Assembly (NCBI GenBank): GCA_963675365.2
Contig: CAXXVA010000001.1
Location: 62,001-126,000 of the forward strand
Direction: 5' to 3'
From: CAXXOK01 sp963675365
Lineage (GTDB): Bacteria; Bacillota; Clostridia; Christensenellales; Aristaeellaceae
Length of the DNA: 64,000 nucleotides
Position 1 is the first letter of the stretch. Every line of letters starts with the position of its first letter. The notes under the pieces were generated by a model, which worked only from the letters and a program-made list of their open reading frames with translations, ran no database searches and was not told the origin of the DNA. The position numbers and the translations under genes are program-made. This document shows, piece by piece, positions 26,466 through 34,705 of this stretch.

Positions 26466-27569
26466 ATGAAAACAATCCTCGGCGTTTTGCTGCCGGGCGG
26501 CGAAACCGCGGTTTTCGGCACGCCGCTTTTGGGCAGGCCCTGCGGCGAACACGTGAAAGCCGCCATGATCAAAGCCGGTGCGGACGCGGATGCGTTTGCG
26601 CGGGAAGAACTGTCGATCTCCGATTTTGAAACGCTGCTTTTCGCGGCGGATAACACGCCGTGTTTGCATGGCCTCGATATACTGGTCGAACGCGCGGCGA
26701 AAGGCCCCTGCTCGCTGGTTTCCAAGGCGGGCGCGCCGCTGGCGTTTGCTTTGCCCGCGTGCGAGCTTGCGGCGTTTGAGGACGACGTTACCCTGCCGCT
26801 TTTGACGGATACCTATGGCGACACGCTGACTACGATCGAAGCGGACTGCGAAGAGGACGGCATCGCCGTCACCGATTCTCAAAGCTTCGCCGCCGCCTAT
26901 CGGTGTCTCAGGAAACGTATTGTCCAAACCCATATGCAAAACGGCGTGATCGTGCTCGATCCCGACCGAACGGTGATCGAAGCCGACGTGCAGATCGGCG
27001 AGGGCACCGTACTCTACCCGGACAACACCTTACAGGGGCAAACGAAGATCGGTTCCGGCTGCACCCTGTACCCCGGCAGCCGCATGCATAACGCGGTCGT
27101 CGGCGACGAGACCACCGTGGAACACAGCGTACTGCTGGAGTGCGCAGTGGGCAGCCATACCACCGTGGGCCCGTTTGCCTACCTGCGCCCCAAAGCCAAC
27201 GTCGGCGACCATTGCCGCATCGGCGATTTTGTGGAAATCAAGAACTCAAACGTTGGCGACGGCACCAAAATCAGCCACCTCACCTACGTGGGCGACGGCG
27301 ACCTGGGCAAGGATATCAATCTGGGCTGCGGCGTGGTATTTTCAAACTTTGACGGCAAAGTGAAACAGCGCACCGTGGTGGACGACCACGCCTTTATCGG
27401 CTGCAACGTCAACCTCATCCCGCCTCTGCGCATCGGCAAGGACGCTTACGTCGCCGCGGGCAGCACCGTGATTGAGGACGTGCCCGACGATGCGCTCTAC
27501 ATCGCGCGTACGCGCGGGACGATCAAGGAGGGCTGGGTCAGCCGCCGCAAGGAGAAGGGAAAGCTGTAA
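26466..27569 (+). CDS. GlmU-like glucosamine-1-phosphate acetyltransferase with a decayed uridylyltransferase half
   Basis: A 367-residue protein; bifunctional GlmU is usually about 450. The C-terminal left-handed beta-helix (from about residue 165) keeps every acetyltransferase residue at a constant offset of 92 from E. coli GlmU: Arg241, Lys259, His271, Tyr274, Asn285, Asn294, Lys300. It should make N-acetylglucosamine-1-phosphate from acetyl-CoA. The first 150 residues still echo the nucleotidyltransferase fold (GRPCGEHVKAAMIKAGAD) but lack the UTP loop GxGTRMxSxxPK, and AAG has become PGG. The UDP-transfer step would need another enzyme. It sits 3 bases before pth. Confidence 0.85.
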   Translation: MKTILGVLLPGGETAVFGTPLLGRPCGEHVKAAMIKAGADADAFAREELSISDFETLLFAADNTPCLHGLDILVERAAKGPCSLVSKAGAPLAFALPACELAAFEDDVTLPLLTDTYGDTLTTIEADCEEDGIAVTDSQSFAAAYRCLRKRIVQTHMQNGVIVLDPDRTVIEADVQIGEGTVLYPDNTLQGQTKIGSGCTLYPGSRMHNAVVGDETTVEHSVLLECAVGSHTTVGPFAYLRPKANVGDHCRIGDFVEIKNSNVGDGTKISHLTYVGDGDLGKDINLGCGVVFSNFDGKVKQRTVVDDHAFIGCNVNLIPPLRIGKDAYVAAGSTVIEDVPDDALYIARTRGTIKEGWVSRRKEKGKL

Positions 27570-27572
27570 GCC

Positions 27573-28181
27573 ATGCACCTGATCGCAGGCCTTGGAAACC
27601 CCGGAGATAAATACGACCATACCCGCCACAACGCGGGTTTTGACGTGCTGTCGATTCTCGCAGACAAGCTGGGCATTCAAACCGCCAAGCGCAAGGGAAA
27701 CGCGCTGATCATGGAAGGGCAGATCGACGGCGAAAAAGTGATCCTCTGCAAGCCACAGACCTACATGAACCTGAGCGGCGCGGCGGTGGCGGAACTGATG
27801 GCGTTTTATAAGCTGACGCCCGATCAGCTGCTGGTGATCTACGACGATATCGACATTCCCCAGGGCCATTTGCGCATCCGCCGGGGCGGCAGCGCTGGTA
27901 CACACAACGGCATGCGCTCCATCCTCGCCTGCATCGACACGCAGGATTTCGCCCGCATCCGCGTCGGGATCGGCCAAAATCCCGGCCAGTACGAGCTTGC
28001 GGACTGGGTACTTTCGCACTACAATACGCCCGAGGAACGGCAGATCGCCTTCGACGCGTTCCACAAAGCGGCGGACGCCGCCATCGAGTGGGTACGGCAC
28101 GGCGTGGAAAGTGCCATGCGCAAGTACAACACCAAACGTGAAAAGCCGGCAACGCCCGGCGAAACCGGAGACGACGCATGA
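27573..28181 (+). CDS. pth: Peptidyl-tRNA hydrolase
   Basis: Releases peptides from tRNA dropped by stalled ribosomes. Length is 202 residues. Signature elements: IAGLGNPGDKYDHTRHNAGF (catalytic His and Asn), KPQTYMNLSG, and VIYDDIDIPQGHLRIRRGG with the catalytic Asp. It lies between the GlmU-like gene and mfd, a common Bacillota order (glmU-pth-mfd), and overlaps mfd by four bases. Confidence 0.97.
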   Translation: MHLIAGLGNPGDKYDHTRHNAGFDVLSILADKLGIQTAKRKGNALIMEGQIDGEKVILCKPQTYMNLSGAAVAELMAFYKLTPDQLLVIYDDIDIPQGHLRIRRGGSAGTHNGMRSILACIDTQDFARIRVGIGQNPGQYELADWVLSHYNTPEERQIAFDAFHKAADAAIEWVRHGVESAMRKYNTKREKPATPGETGDDA

Positions 28182-31100
28182 ACGAGACACTTTTCAAACC
28201 ATACGCAGCGCTGCCCGCGTGGACAGCGCTTTTCAATCAGCTCTCCGATACGCCCTGCCTGAACCTGACCGGGATGACGGAGGGTGAAAAACCCTTCTTC
28301 GCCGCCGCGCTGTATCACGCGTCGGGGCGGCCGGTGCTGCTTGTCTCCCCAACGGAGCTCACCGCCAAGCGCCAGGCGCAGGACCTGCGGCAGCTTGGGC
28401 TGGAAGCCGCGATGCTGCCCAGCCGCGACGTGCAGTTCAGCCGTGCGGCCTCCAGTCGCGAGAGCACCTGGCAGCGTTTGCAGGTGCTCACCGACGCCGC
28501 AAGCGGCAAGCTGCAGGCGCTGTGCATATCGGCCGAAGCCATGCTCGACCGCTGCCCGAACGCCGGGGCTTTTAAAAGCGCGGGCCTGCCCCTGAAGGAG
28601 GGCGGGCGCATTGCGCCCGGGAAGCTTCTGGATACCCTGCTGAGGCTCGGGTACGAGCGCGTGGCGATGGCCGAAGGGCGCGGGCAGTGCGCCATGCGCG
28701 GCGCGATCATCGACGTGTTCCCGCCAACCGAGCTGGACGCCCTGCGTATCGAGTTTTTCGACGACGAGATCGACTCGATCCGCCGGTTCGACGCCGTCAG
28801 CCAGCGTTCCATCGAACGCGTAAAGGAAGTCGTAATCACGCCCGCTTCGGAGTGCTTCCTCGCCGATCCGCAGGCCTCCGCGAAGCGCTTCGAGGCCGCG
28901 ATACGGGAGCACGCGGCGATTGAGGGCCAGGCAAAACAAAAACAGGACGGGCTGAACAAGCTGGACGACTTTTTCGATACCATCGATCACGAGGAAGCCG
29001 CCGCCGAGCTTGCCGCGGGCGCGCTGATCGATGCGGCGGACAAGCCGGAAACCCCGTCCCGCGTGAAGCACCACATGGACGACGCGGAAACGCTGCGTGC
29101 AGGCTATCCCATCCGCACCGCGCCGATGTGGCTGAACGTGCTGTGTCCGCATACCGAAACCATCGACGCGTATCTGGAGCGCCCGATCGTGCTGGTTGAT
29201 CAGCCCGACCAGATCCAGTCCCGCGCCAAGGCCAAGCACAACGCCTTTCAAACCGAATGGCAGGAGGCCGCCCTGCGCGGCGACAGCTTTCCCGCACAGC
29301 GGGACCTGCTTTTACCCTACGAGGAACTGCTTTCCTCCTTAAAGCGCCACGCGGTTCTGCTGTTGAGCGATCTCTCCCGCGGGCTTGGGCAGTTTGCCCC
29401 GACCGACGTGCTTTCGTTCCCCTCCGAACCGGTGATGCCCTATCACGGACGGTTGGAGCCGCTGAGCAAGGACATCCGCGCTTGGCAGGTGGAATGGTGC
29501 TGCGTGCTGCTGCTCACGGGCGGCGAAGCGCGCGGCCAGCGGCTTTTGCGCGCGCTGGAGCGGCAGGACGTATCAGCGATCTATGCGGAGACCGCTGTGG
29601 AAACGCTGAAACCCGGTGAGGTGCTGCTTTTGCCGGTCTCTGTGCACAAGGGCTTCCGCAATCCGGCCGCGAAGCTGTGCGTGGTCTCCGACAGCGATCT
29701 GTACGGCTCGGCCTACCAGCGCACGCACAAGCACCACGCCGCGGGTGAGCATATCGCCTCGTTCACCGACCTGAAAACCGGCGATTACGTGGTGCACGAG
29801 ATGCACGGCATCGGCATATACGACGGCGTAGTACAACTGCAAACCGAGGGCGTGACGCGGGATTATCTGCTGATCCGCTATCTGGGCAACGACAAGCTTT
29901 ACGTGCCCACCGACCAGTTCGACCGCGTGCAGAAGTTCATCGGCGCGGAAAACGCGCCTCCGAAGCTGAACAAGCTGGGTAACGGCGCGTGGGAAAAGCA
30001 GAAAAGCAAGGTCAAGGCGGGGCTCAAAGAACTCGCGTTCGACCTGGCGGAGCTCTACGCCATGCGGCAGAAGCAAAACGGCTTTGCCTTCAGCCGCGAT
30101 CTGCCCTGGCAGCGCGAATTTGAGGATATGTTCCCCTACGAGCTGACCGAGGATCAGCAAAAGAGCGTGGAACAGATTTTCACGGATATGGAAAGCGCCC
30201 GCAGCATGGACCGCCTGCTCTGCGGCGACGTGGGTTACGGGAAAACAGAGGTTGCGCTGCGCGCGGCGTTTAAGGCGGTGCTGGATAATAAACAGGTCGC
30301 TATCCTCGCTCCCACAACCATTTTGGTGCAGCAGCACTACAACACCATGAAAAAGCGCTTCGCGGGCTTCCCCGTGACCTGCGAGATGCTCAGCCGGTTC
30401 CGCACGCCCAGGGAACAGCGCGAGATTATCGAAAAACTCAAACAGGGCAAGATCGACGTCATCGTCGGCACGCACCGGCTGCTGGGCAAGGATATCAAGT
30501 TCAAAGACCTGGGGCTTCTGATTATCGACGAGGAACACCGCTTCGGCGTCGCCCACAAGGAAAGCATCAAGCACATGAAAGTAAAGGTGGACGTGCTCAC
30601 CCTGACCGCCACGCCCATCCCGCGCACGCTGCATATGAGCCTGTCGGGCATCCGCGACATGAGCCTGCTGGAAACCCCGCCCGAAGAGCGCATGCCCGTG
30701 AAAACCTATGTGACGCCGTATGACGATTCCATCGTTGCCAACGCCATCCGCCACGAGATGGCGCGCGACGGGCAGGTGTACTTCCTCTATAACCGCGTGC
30801 GCACCATTGAAAAGATGTACGCGCGCCTGCAGGCGTTGGTGCCGGAGGCGCGCATTGCCGTCGCCCACGGGCAGATGCGCGAAAACGCGCTGGAAGACGT
30901 GATGCTGGATTTCTATGCCGGATCGTACGACGTGCTGCTTTGCTCCACAATCATTGAAAGCGGGCTGGACGTACCCGAGGCCAACACCCTGATCGTGTTC
31001 GACGCCGACCGCTTCGGGCTTTCGCAGCTTTATCAGCTGCGCGGGCGCGTGGGGCGTTCCAGCCGCCAGGCATACGCGTACTTCACCGTGCGCCGGGATA

Positions 31101-31816
31101 AACTCTTGTCAGAGGCCGCCGAAAAACGGCTGACCGCCATCCGCGAGTTTACGGAGTTCGGCGCGGGCTACCGCATCGCCATGCGCGACCTGGAGATCCG
31201 CGGCGCGGGCGACGTGCTGGGCCCCCAGCAAAGCGGGCAGCTGTCCGCCGTGGGCTACGATATGTACGTCAAATTGATCGAACAGGCCGTGCACGAGGTA
31301 CGGGGCATCAAGGACACGCCGGAGCTCGACACCCGCATCGAGCTCGCGCTGGACGCCTACCTGCCCGAAACCCTGGTGCAGGATGAACGCCTGCGCGTGG
31401 AAGTGTACAAGCGCATCGCCATGATCGAGGACGAGGACACGAGACTGGACGTGGAAGCCGAACTGATCGACCGCTTCGGCGACATTCCCGAGCCCGTTGA
31501 AGCGCTGATACTGGTCGCGCGCCTGCGCGCGGTTACGCGGCGGCTGGGCATCAACCACCTGTTCCTGCGTGCCGACGGCGTTCACATGCGGCTGGATCCC
31601 AAGTTCATCCCCGATACGATGGCCCTGTTCACCGCGGCCACCGAAACCGACAAGCGCATCGCCTTCAGCCACCGCATGCCCCCCGAGATGATCGTCCGGG
31701 AGCGCGATTTGGAGCCGCAGGACGCGCTGGAGCTTTCGATCAAACTGCTCACCGGGGTAAACAAGCGCATGGAAGCGGCGAACGTTGCACCCGTTACACA
31801 GGAGGAAAACGCATGA
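28178..31816 (+). CDS. mfd: Transcription-repair coupling factor
   Basis: A 1212-residue ATP-driven translocase that removes RNA polymerase stalled at DNA lesions and recruits UvrA. Order: UvrB-like N-terminal domains (MTEGEKPFFAAALYHASGRPVLLVSP), the RNA-polymerase-interacting CarD-like domain (about 530-600, LKTGDYVVHEMHGIGIYDGV), then helicase domains with Walker A GDVGYGKTEVAL near residue 683 and DEEH near 783. The translocation motif region (TATPIPRTL, GRVGRSSRQAYAYF) and the TRCF C-terminal domain follow. Overlapping starts tie it to pth upstream and to the small MazG-like gene downstream. Confidence 0.97.
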   Translation: MNETLFKPYAALPAWTALFNQLSDTPCLNLTGMTEGEKPFFAAALYHASGRPVLLVSPTELTAKRQAQDLRQLGLEAAMLPSRDVQFSRAASSRESTWQRLQVLTDAASGKLQALCISAEAMLDRCPNAGAFKSAGLPLKEGGRIAPGKLLDTLLRLGYERVAMAEGRGQCAMRGAIIDVFPPTELDALRIEFFDDEIDSIRRFDAVSQRSIERVKEVVITPASECFLADPQASAKRFEAAIREHAAIEGQAKQKQDGLNKLDDFFDTIDHEEAAAELAAGALIDAADKPETPSRVKHHMDDAETLRAGYPIRTAPMWLNVLCPHTETIDAYLERPIVLVDQPDQIQSRAKAKHNAFQTEWQEAALRGDSFPAQRDLLLPYEELLSSLKRHAVLLLSDLSRGLGQFAPTDVLSFPSEPVMPYHGRLEPLSKDIRAWQVEWCCVLLLTGGEARGQRLLRALERQDVSAIYAETAVETLKPGEVLLLPVSVHKGFRNPAAKLCVVSDSDLYGSAYQRTHKHHAAGEHIASFTDLKTGDYVVHEMHGIGIYDGVVQLQTEGVTRDYLLIRYLGNDKLYVPTDQFDRVQKFIGAENAPPKLNKLGNGAWEKQKSKVKAGLKELAFDLAELYAMRQKQNGFAFSRDLPWQREFEDMFPYELTEDQQKSVEQIFTDMESARSMDRLLCGDVGYGKTEVALRAAFKAVLDNKQVAILAPTTILVQQHYNTMKKRFAGFPVTCEMLSRFRTPREQREIIEKLKQGKIDVIVGTHRLLGKDIKFKDLGLLIIDEEHRFGVAHKESIKHMKVKVDVLTLTATPIPRTLHMSLSGIRDMSLLETPPEERMPVKTYVTPYDDSIVANAIRHEMARDGQVYFLYNRVRTIEKMYARLQALVPEARIAVAHGQMRENALEDVMLDFYAGSYDVLLCSTIIESGLDVPEANTLIVFDADRFGLSQLYQLRGRVGRSSRQAYAYFTVRRDKLLSEAAEKRLTAIREFTEFGAGYRIAMRDLEIRGAGDVLGPQQSGQLSAVGYDMYVKLIEQAVHEVRGIKDTPELDTRIELALDAYLPETLVQDERLRVEVYKRIAMIEDEDTRLDVEAELIDRFGDIPEPVEALILVARLRAVTRRLGINHLFLRADGVHMRLDPKFIPDTMALFTAATETDKRIAFSHRMPPEMIVRERDLEPQDALELSIKLLTGVNKRMEAANVAPVTQEENA

Positions 31817-32076
31817 GTTTGAACACACACCGCGATGAAGCGGCCCGGTTTCTAAAAGGCATTCACGCCTTGGACGAGCCCCTGGAGAAAAAACTCCGCA
31901 TGCTGCAGGAAGAGCTGGACAATCTCAAGACCGCCGACCCTGCGGATGCAAAAACAGTCTCCCATCAGACGTACGATATTCTATTCCTCGTGATGGAAAT
32001 CGCCGCGCAATGCCATGTGGATCTTGACGCCGAATGGGCGGCCGGACAAAAGCGCAAGGCGAATCAATACCTTTGA
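31813..32076 (+). CDS. Small MazG-like protein coupled to mfd
   Basis: An 87-residue cytoplasmic protein whose ATG overlaps the mfd stop (ATGA). Its second half, TYDILFLVMEIAAQCHVDLDAEWAAGQKRKANQYL, resembles the closing helices of MazG-type nucleotide pyrophosphohydrolases. The first half holds heptad-like helices (LEKKLRMLQEELDNLK). The full set of MazG metal residues (EExxE ... ExxD) is not evident, so it may be a shortened, non-catalytic member. The bond to mfd suggests a link to DNA repair or pool cleaning, as inference. Confidence 0.65.
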   Translation: MSLNTHRDEAARFLKGIHALDEPLEKKLRMLQEELDNLKTADPADAKTVSHQTYDILFLVMEIAAQCHVDLDAEWAAGQKRKANQYL

Positions 32077-32089
32077 TACCTTCCAACCC

Positions 32090-32120
32090 AAAAGAACACT
32101 CCATCCCGGAGTGTTCTTTT
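32090..32120. terminator. Bidirectional terminator between convergent operons
   Basis: A 13-bp perfect stem, AAAAGAACACTCC / GGAGTGTTCTTTT, with an ATCCC loop. A/T ends on both sides allow use by the mfd operon and by the minus-strand gene opposite. Confidence 0.88.
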
Positions 32121-32152
32121 GAATTGATCTGCTATCTGCCGTCTTCCAGTGC

Positions 32153-32611
32153 CTATTGCTGTTTCAGCCGGATGACGGTGGAACACCTGCCGTCGCCCTT
32201 CAGGTACGACGCGGTGATCTCGATTTCCACCGCGCGGTCGAACAGCGTGGAGAACAGCTGCGTTTGAAAGCTTTTGCAGCAATGGTCGCATAGCGACAGC
32301 GGCGCGTTTCCCCCGTCGGCAAGAGAGCAGACGCATTCATCCACAGGAACGCCGGTGAGGATGTAGCTTTGCCCGTCTTCGCCCGGCAGGATGCTTTCCC
32401 AATACTTGACGGAATGCTCGTCGTTAACGCGCTTGAGATAGTCTTCGGGCCTGCCCCGGAATGTTTCAAAATACGCTTGCGTCCCGCTCGCACAGAAGCA
32501 CTGCCGCCCGAGCTCGCCGAAAACGGAGCGTTTGACGTCCTCGCTTTGCGTATCGTGTATGAACTGAAGCGTGTTTTGAATCTGTTTTTCATTCAGCTTG
32601 ATTTTATCCAT
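32153..32611 (-). CDS. Cysteine-rich protein, DUF6144-like
   Basis: A 152-residue soluble protein. The chosen ATG overlaps the end of the upstream GNAT gene by 8 bases; an earlier in-frame ATG would lie far inside it. Cysteines are grouped: GRQCFCASG near residue 40, then DECVCSLADGG and LCDHCCKSFQ, ending with VEIEITASYLKGDGRC. The pattern recalls DUF6144 / V4R-like small-molecule or metal-binding proteins. Function is not known. Translation coupling with a GNAT is worth noting. Confidence 0.55.
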   Translation of the reverse strand: MDKIKLNEKQIQNTLQFIHDTQSEDVKRSVFGELGRQCFCASGTQAYFETFRGRPEDYLKRVNDEHSVKYWESILPGEDGQSYILTGVPVDECVCSLADGGNAPLSLCDHCCKSFQTQLFSTLFDRAVEIEITASYLKGDGRCSTVIRLKQQ

Positions 32612-33176
32612 TGCCTTCCGCTTCCTCCCGCTTGCGAATATAGTGCAGATCGTCAAACGTCTTTTGCAGGCCGTGGGCGGTGAACCGCCCCTTCCGGAAA
32701 TAGCGGAAGCCGCATTTTTCGATCACGCGGCGCGACTGCCGGTTCTCCGGGAAATGGCAGCAGATCAGCGCTTCGAAGCCAAGCGTTTGAAAACCGTAAC
32801 CAATCACCGCCTGTACGGCCTCGGGCATTAACCCCTGTCCCCAATACGCTTTGGAGAGCACGAACCCGACCTCCCGCATGCGTAAATCGGGAAACAGCTC
32901 CGCGTCGGTATCGTCCACGGGGTGCATCCCCAGCGTGCCGATCATCTTCTGATCGGCTTTGTGGACGACCGCGAAGATATCCTTGCGCGCGGTCATGGCC
33001 GTCAGGAGAGCCTCGGATTCTTCCATCGATTCATGGTGTTTCCAGCCCGCCATCTCCCCCACGCCCGGCACGGAGGCATAGGCGTAGAAATCAGCCAGAT
33101 CGTCCGGCTGCAGCGGCCGGAGTATCAGCCTTTCGGTCTCGATGATGATCCCGGATACATCCATGGTTGTTTGCAT
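32604..33176 (-). CDS. GNAT acetyltransferase (RimJ/RimL type)
   Basis: A 190-residue N-acetyltransferase. IETERLILRPLQPDDLADFY at the start is the RimJ/RimL/SpeG signature. Acetyl-CoA-binding elements follow: REVGFVLSKAYWGQGLMPEAVQAV and the motif NRQSRRVIEKCGFRY. GGAGG is 10 bases before the ATG at 33176. The substrate is unknown; relatives acetylate ribosomal protein N-termini or small amines. It heads a two-gene unit with the cysteine-rich protein. Confidence 0.88.
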   Translation of the reverse strand: MQTTMDVSGIIIETERLILRPLQPDDLADFYAYASVPGVGEMAGWKHHESMEESEALLTAMTARKDIFAVVHKADQKMIGTLGMHPVDDTDAELFPDLRMREVGFVLSKAYWGQGLMPEAVQAVIGYGFQTLGFEALICCHFPENRQSRRVIEKCGFRYFRKGRFTAHGLQKTFDDLHYIRKREEAEGNG

Positions 33177-33301
33177 GATCTCTGTTCCTCCGTATTGCGG
33201 TTAGGAATGAGTTCCAGACGTTCGCTCCGTTCTCCTCTATTTGCTGGGCGGTAAACCCACAGGCTGTGCCTGTACCGTGCCCGCGCGCCCATATCTAGCG
33301 C

Positions 33302-33349
33302 TTGCGAAACCGAACGTATGTTTGTATAATATAAGAGAACATTTGTTCG
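33302..33349 (+). promoter_or_regulatory. SOS-controlled promoter with two LexA boxes
   Basis: TTGCGA (33302), 17 bases, TATAAT (33325-33330). A LexA box CGAACGTATGTTTG (33311-33324) fills the spacer, and a second, AGAACATTTGTTCG (33336-33349), lies at the transcription start. Both fit the Gram-positive consensus CGAACRNRYGTTYG. LexA bound here would block RNA polymerase, so the polymerase gene should be DNA-damage inducible. Confidence 0.82.
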
Positions 33350-33392
33350 CTTTTATCGTTTTTGCGCGACCGCCGCAGAGAGGATTTTTTTC

Positions 33393-34640
33393 ATGAGCCG
33401 TGTGGTGCTACATGCCGACCTGAACAACTTCTACGCCTCGGTGGCGTGCCTGGAGCGCCCGGAACTGCGGGAGGTCCCCGTGGCCGTCTGCGGCGATCCG
33501 GAGCTTCGGCACGGCATCGTGCTGGCCAAAAACATGGTCGCCAAACGGCAGGGCGTCATCACGGGGCAGGCCATCTGGCAGGCCCGGCAAAGCTGCCCCG
33601 GCCTGCAGGCCATCAGCCCGGATTTTGAAACCGTGCTCCGTTACAGCCAAACGGTGCGGGGCATCTTTTCCCGCTATACCAACCGCGTGCAACCTTTCGG
33701 CGTGGATGAGGCGTGGCTGGACGTAAGCGGCCCGCGCGTGGAGATACCCGACGGTTTTCGCATCGCCAACCACCTGCGCCACGCCGTGCGGGAGGAAACG
33801 GGGTTGACGGTGAGCGTCGGCGTTGGCGACAACCGCATTTTCGCCAAGCTCGGCAGCGACCTGAAAAAGCCGGACGGCGTGGCCGTGGTCTGCGAGGACA
33901 ACCGCGCCGTGGTGCTCGATCCGCTTCCGGTGAACGCGCTTTTATTCATCGGCCGCGCCACCTCCCGCAAGCTCAACAACATCGGGATCTACACCGTAGG
34001 GCAGCTCGCCGCGGTGGATCCCGCCGCCCTCAAGGCGATGTTCGGCAAGCCCGGGCTGATGCTCTCGGGGTTTGCCCGGGGGGACGACGCCGCCGCGGTG
34101 ATCGCCGAAGATACGCCTGTAAAAATGAAAAGCGTGGGCAATTCCATCACCACCGCCCACGACGTGGTGACGGCCTACGACGTGCGCATCACCCTCTACG
34201 GCCTGTGCGAAAGCGTAGCTTCGCGCATGCGCAAGCACGAGGTCACCGGGCGCGTGGTGCAGGTCTCCATCCGCGACGCAAAGACGCTGGACTGGTTCCA
34301 GCGCCAGCAGACACTCGGCTTTGAAACCGACTGCAGCTTCGATATCTTCGAGGCCGCCTACGGCCTGGTGCTGGAAAACTGGCGGGAGGGTACGGCGCTG
34401 CGCTCGCTGGGCGTCAGCGTCGGACGCCTCTCCCCCGCCGGGAAGCTTTTGCAGCTCAGTTTCCTGCCCGAGGACGCCGCGCGCCAGAAACACCAGATCC
34501 TCGAATACGCCATCGACGGCATCCGCAAAAAATACGGCTATTTCGCCATCCAGCGCGCCATCATGCATTACGACCGGGCGCTTGGCCGCATCAACCCCGA
34601 GGACGAACATCTGATCCACCCCGAGCCGTATTTCAAGTAG
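33393..34640 (+). CDS. Y-family DNA polymerase (Pol IV / UvrX-like)
   Basis: A 415-residue error-prone translesion polymerase. The palm carries catalytic Asp in LHADLNNFYASVACLERPEL and Asp-Glu in FGVDEAWLDVSG. VGDNRIFAKLGSDLKKPDG is the fingers/thumb link. The steric-gate position is Tyr (NFY), where DinB of E. coli has Phe. A likely beta-clamp peptide, QLSFL, is near residue 350. Start: AGAGAGG 9 bases before ATG. Two LexA boxes overlap its promoter. It resembles the clostridial Y-family form more than strict DinB. Confidence 0.92.
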   Translation: MSRVVLHADLNNFYASVACLERPELREVPVAVCGDPELRHGIVLAKNMVAKRQGVITGQAIWQARQSCPGLQAISPDFETVLRYSQTVRGIFSRYTNRVQPFGVDEAWLDVSGPRVEIPDGFRIANHLRHAVREETGLTVSVGVGDNRIFAKLGSDLKKPDGVAVVCEDNRAVVLDPLPVNALLFIGRATSRKLNNIGIYTVGQLAAVDPAALKAMFGKPGLMLSGFARGDDAAAVIAEDTPVKMKSVGNSITTAHDVVTAYDVRITLYGLCESVASRMRKHEVTGRVVQVSIRDAKTLDWFQRQQTLGFETDCSFDIFEAAYGLVLENWREGTALRSLGVSVGRLSPAGKLLQLSFLPEDAARQKHQILEYAIDGIRKKYGYFAIQRAIMHYDRALGRINPEDEHLIHPEPYFK

Positions 34641-34647
34641 CCGGGAG

Positions 34648-34677
34648 TTGAACATTGCCTCTCCATGCTGTTATACT
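34648..34677 (+). promoter_or_regulatory. Promoter of the NlpC/P60-like gene
   Basis: TTGAAC, 18 bases, TATACT, with TGT directly before the -10 (extended -10). Confidence 0.65.
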
Positions 34678-34705
34678 ATGGAAAACGGATGCTTCGGAGG
34701 CGCGC

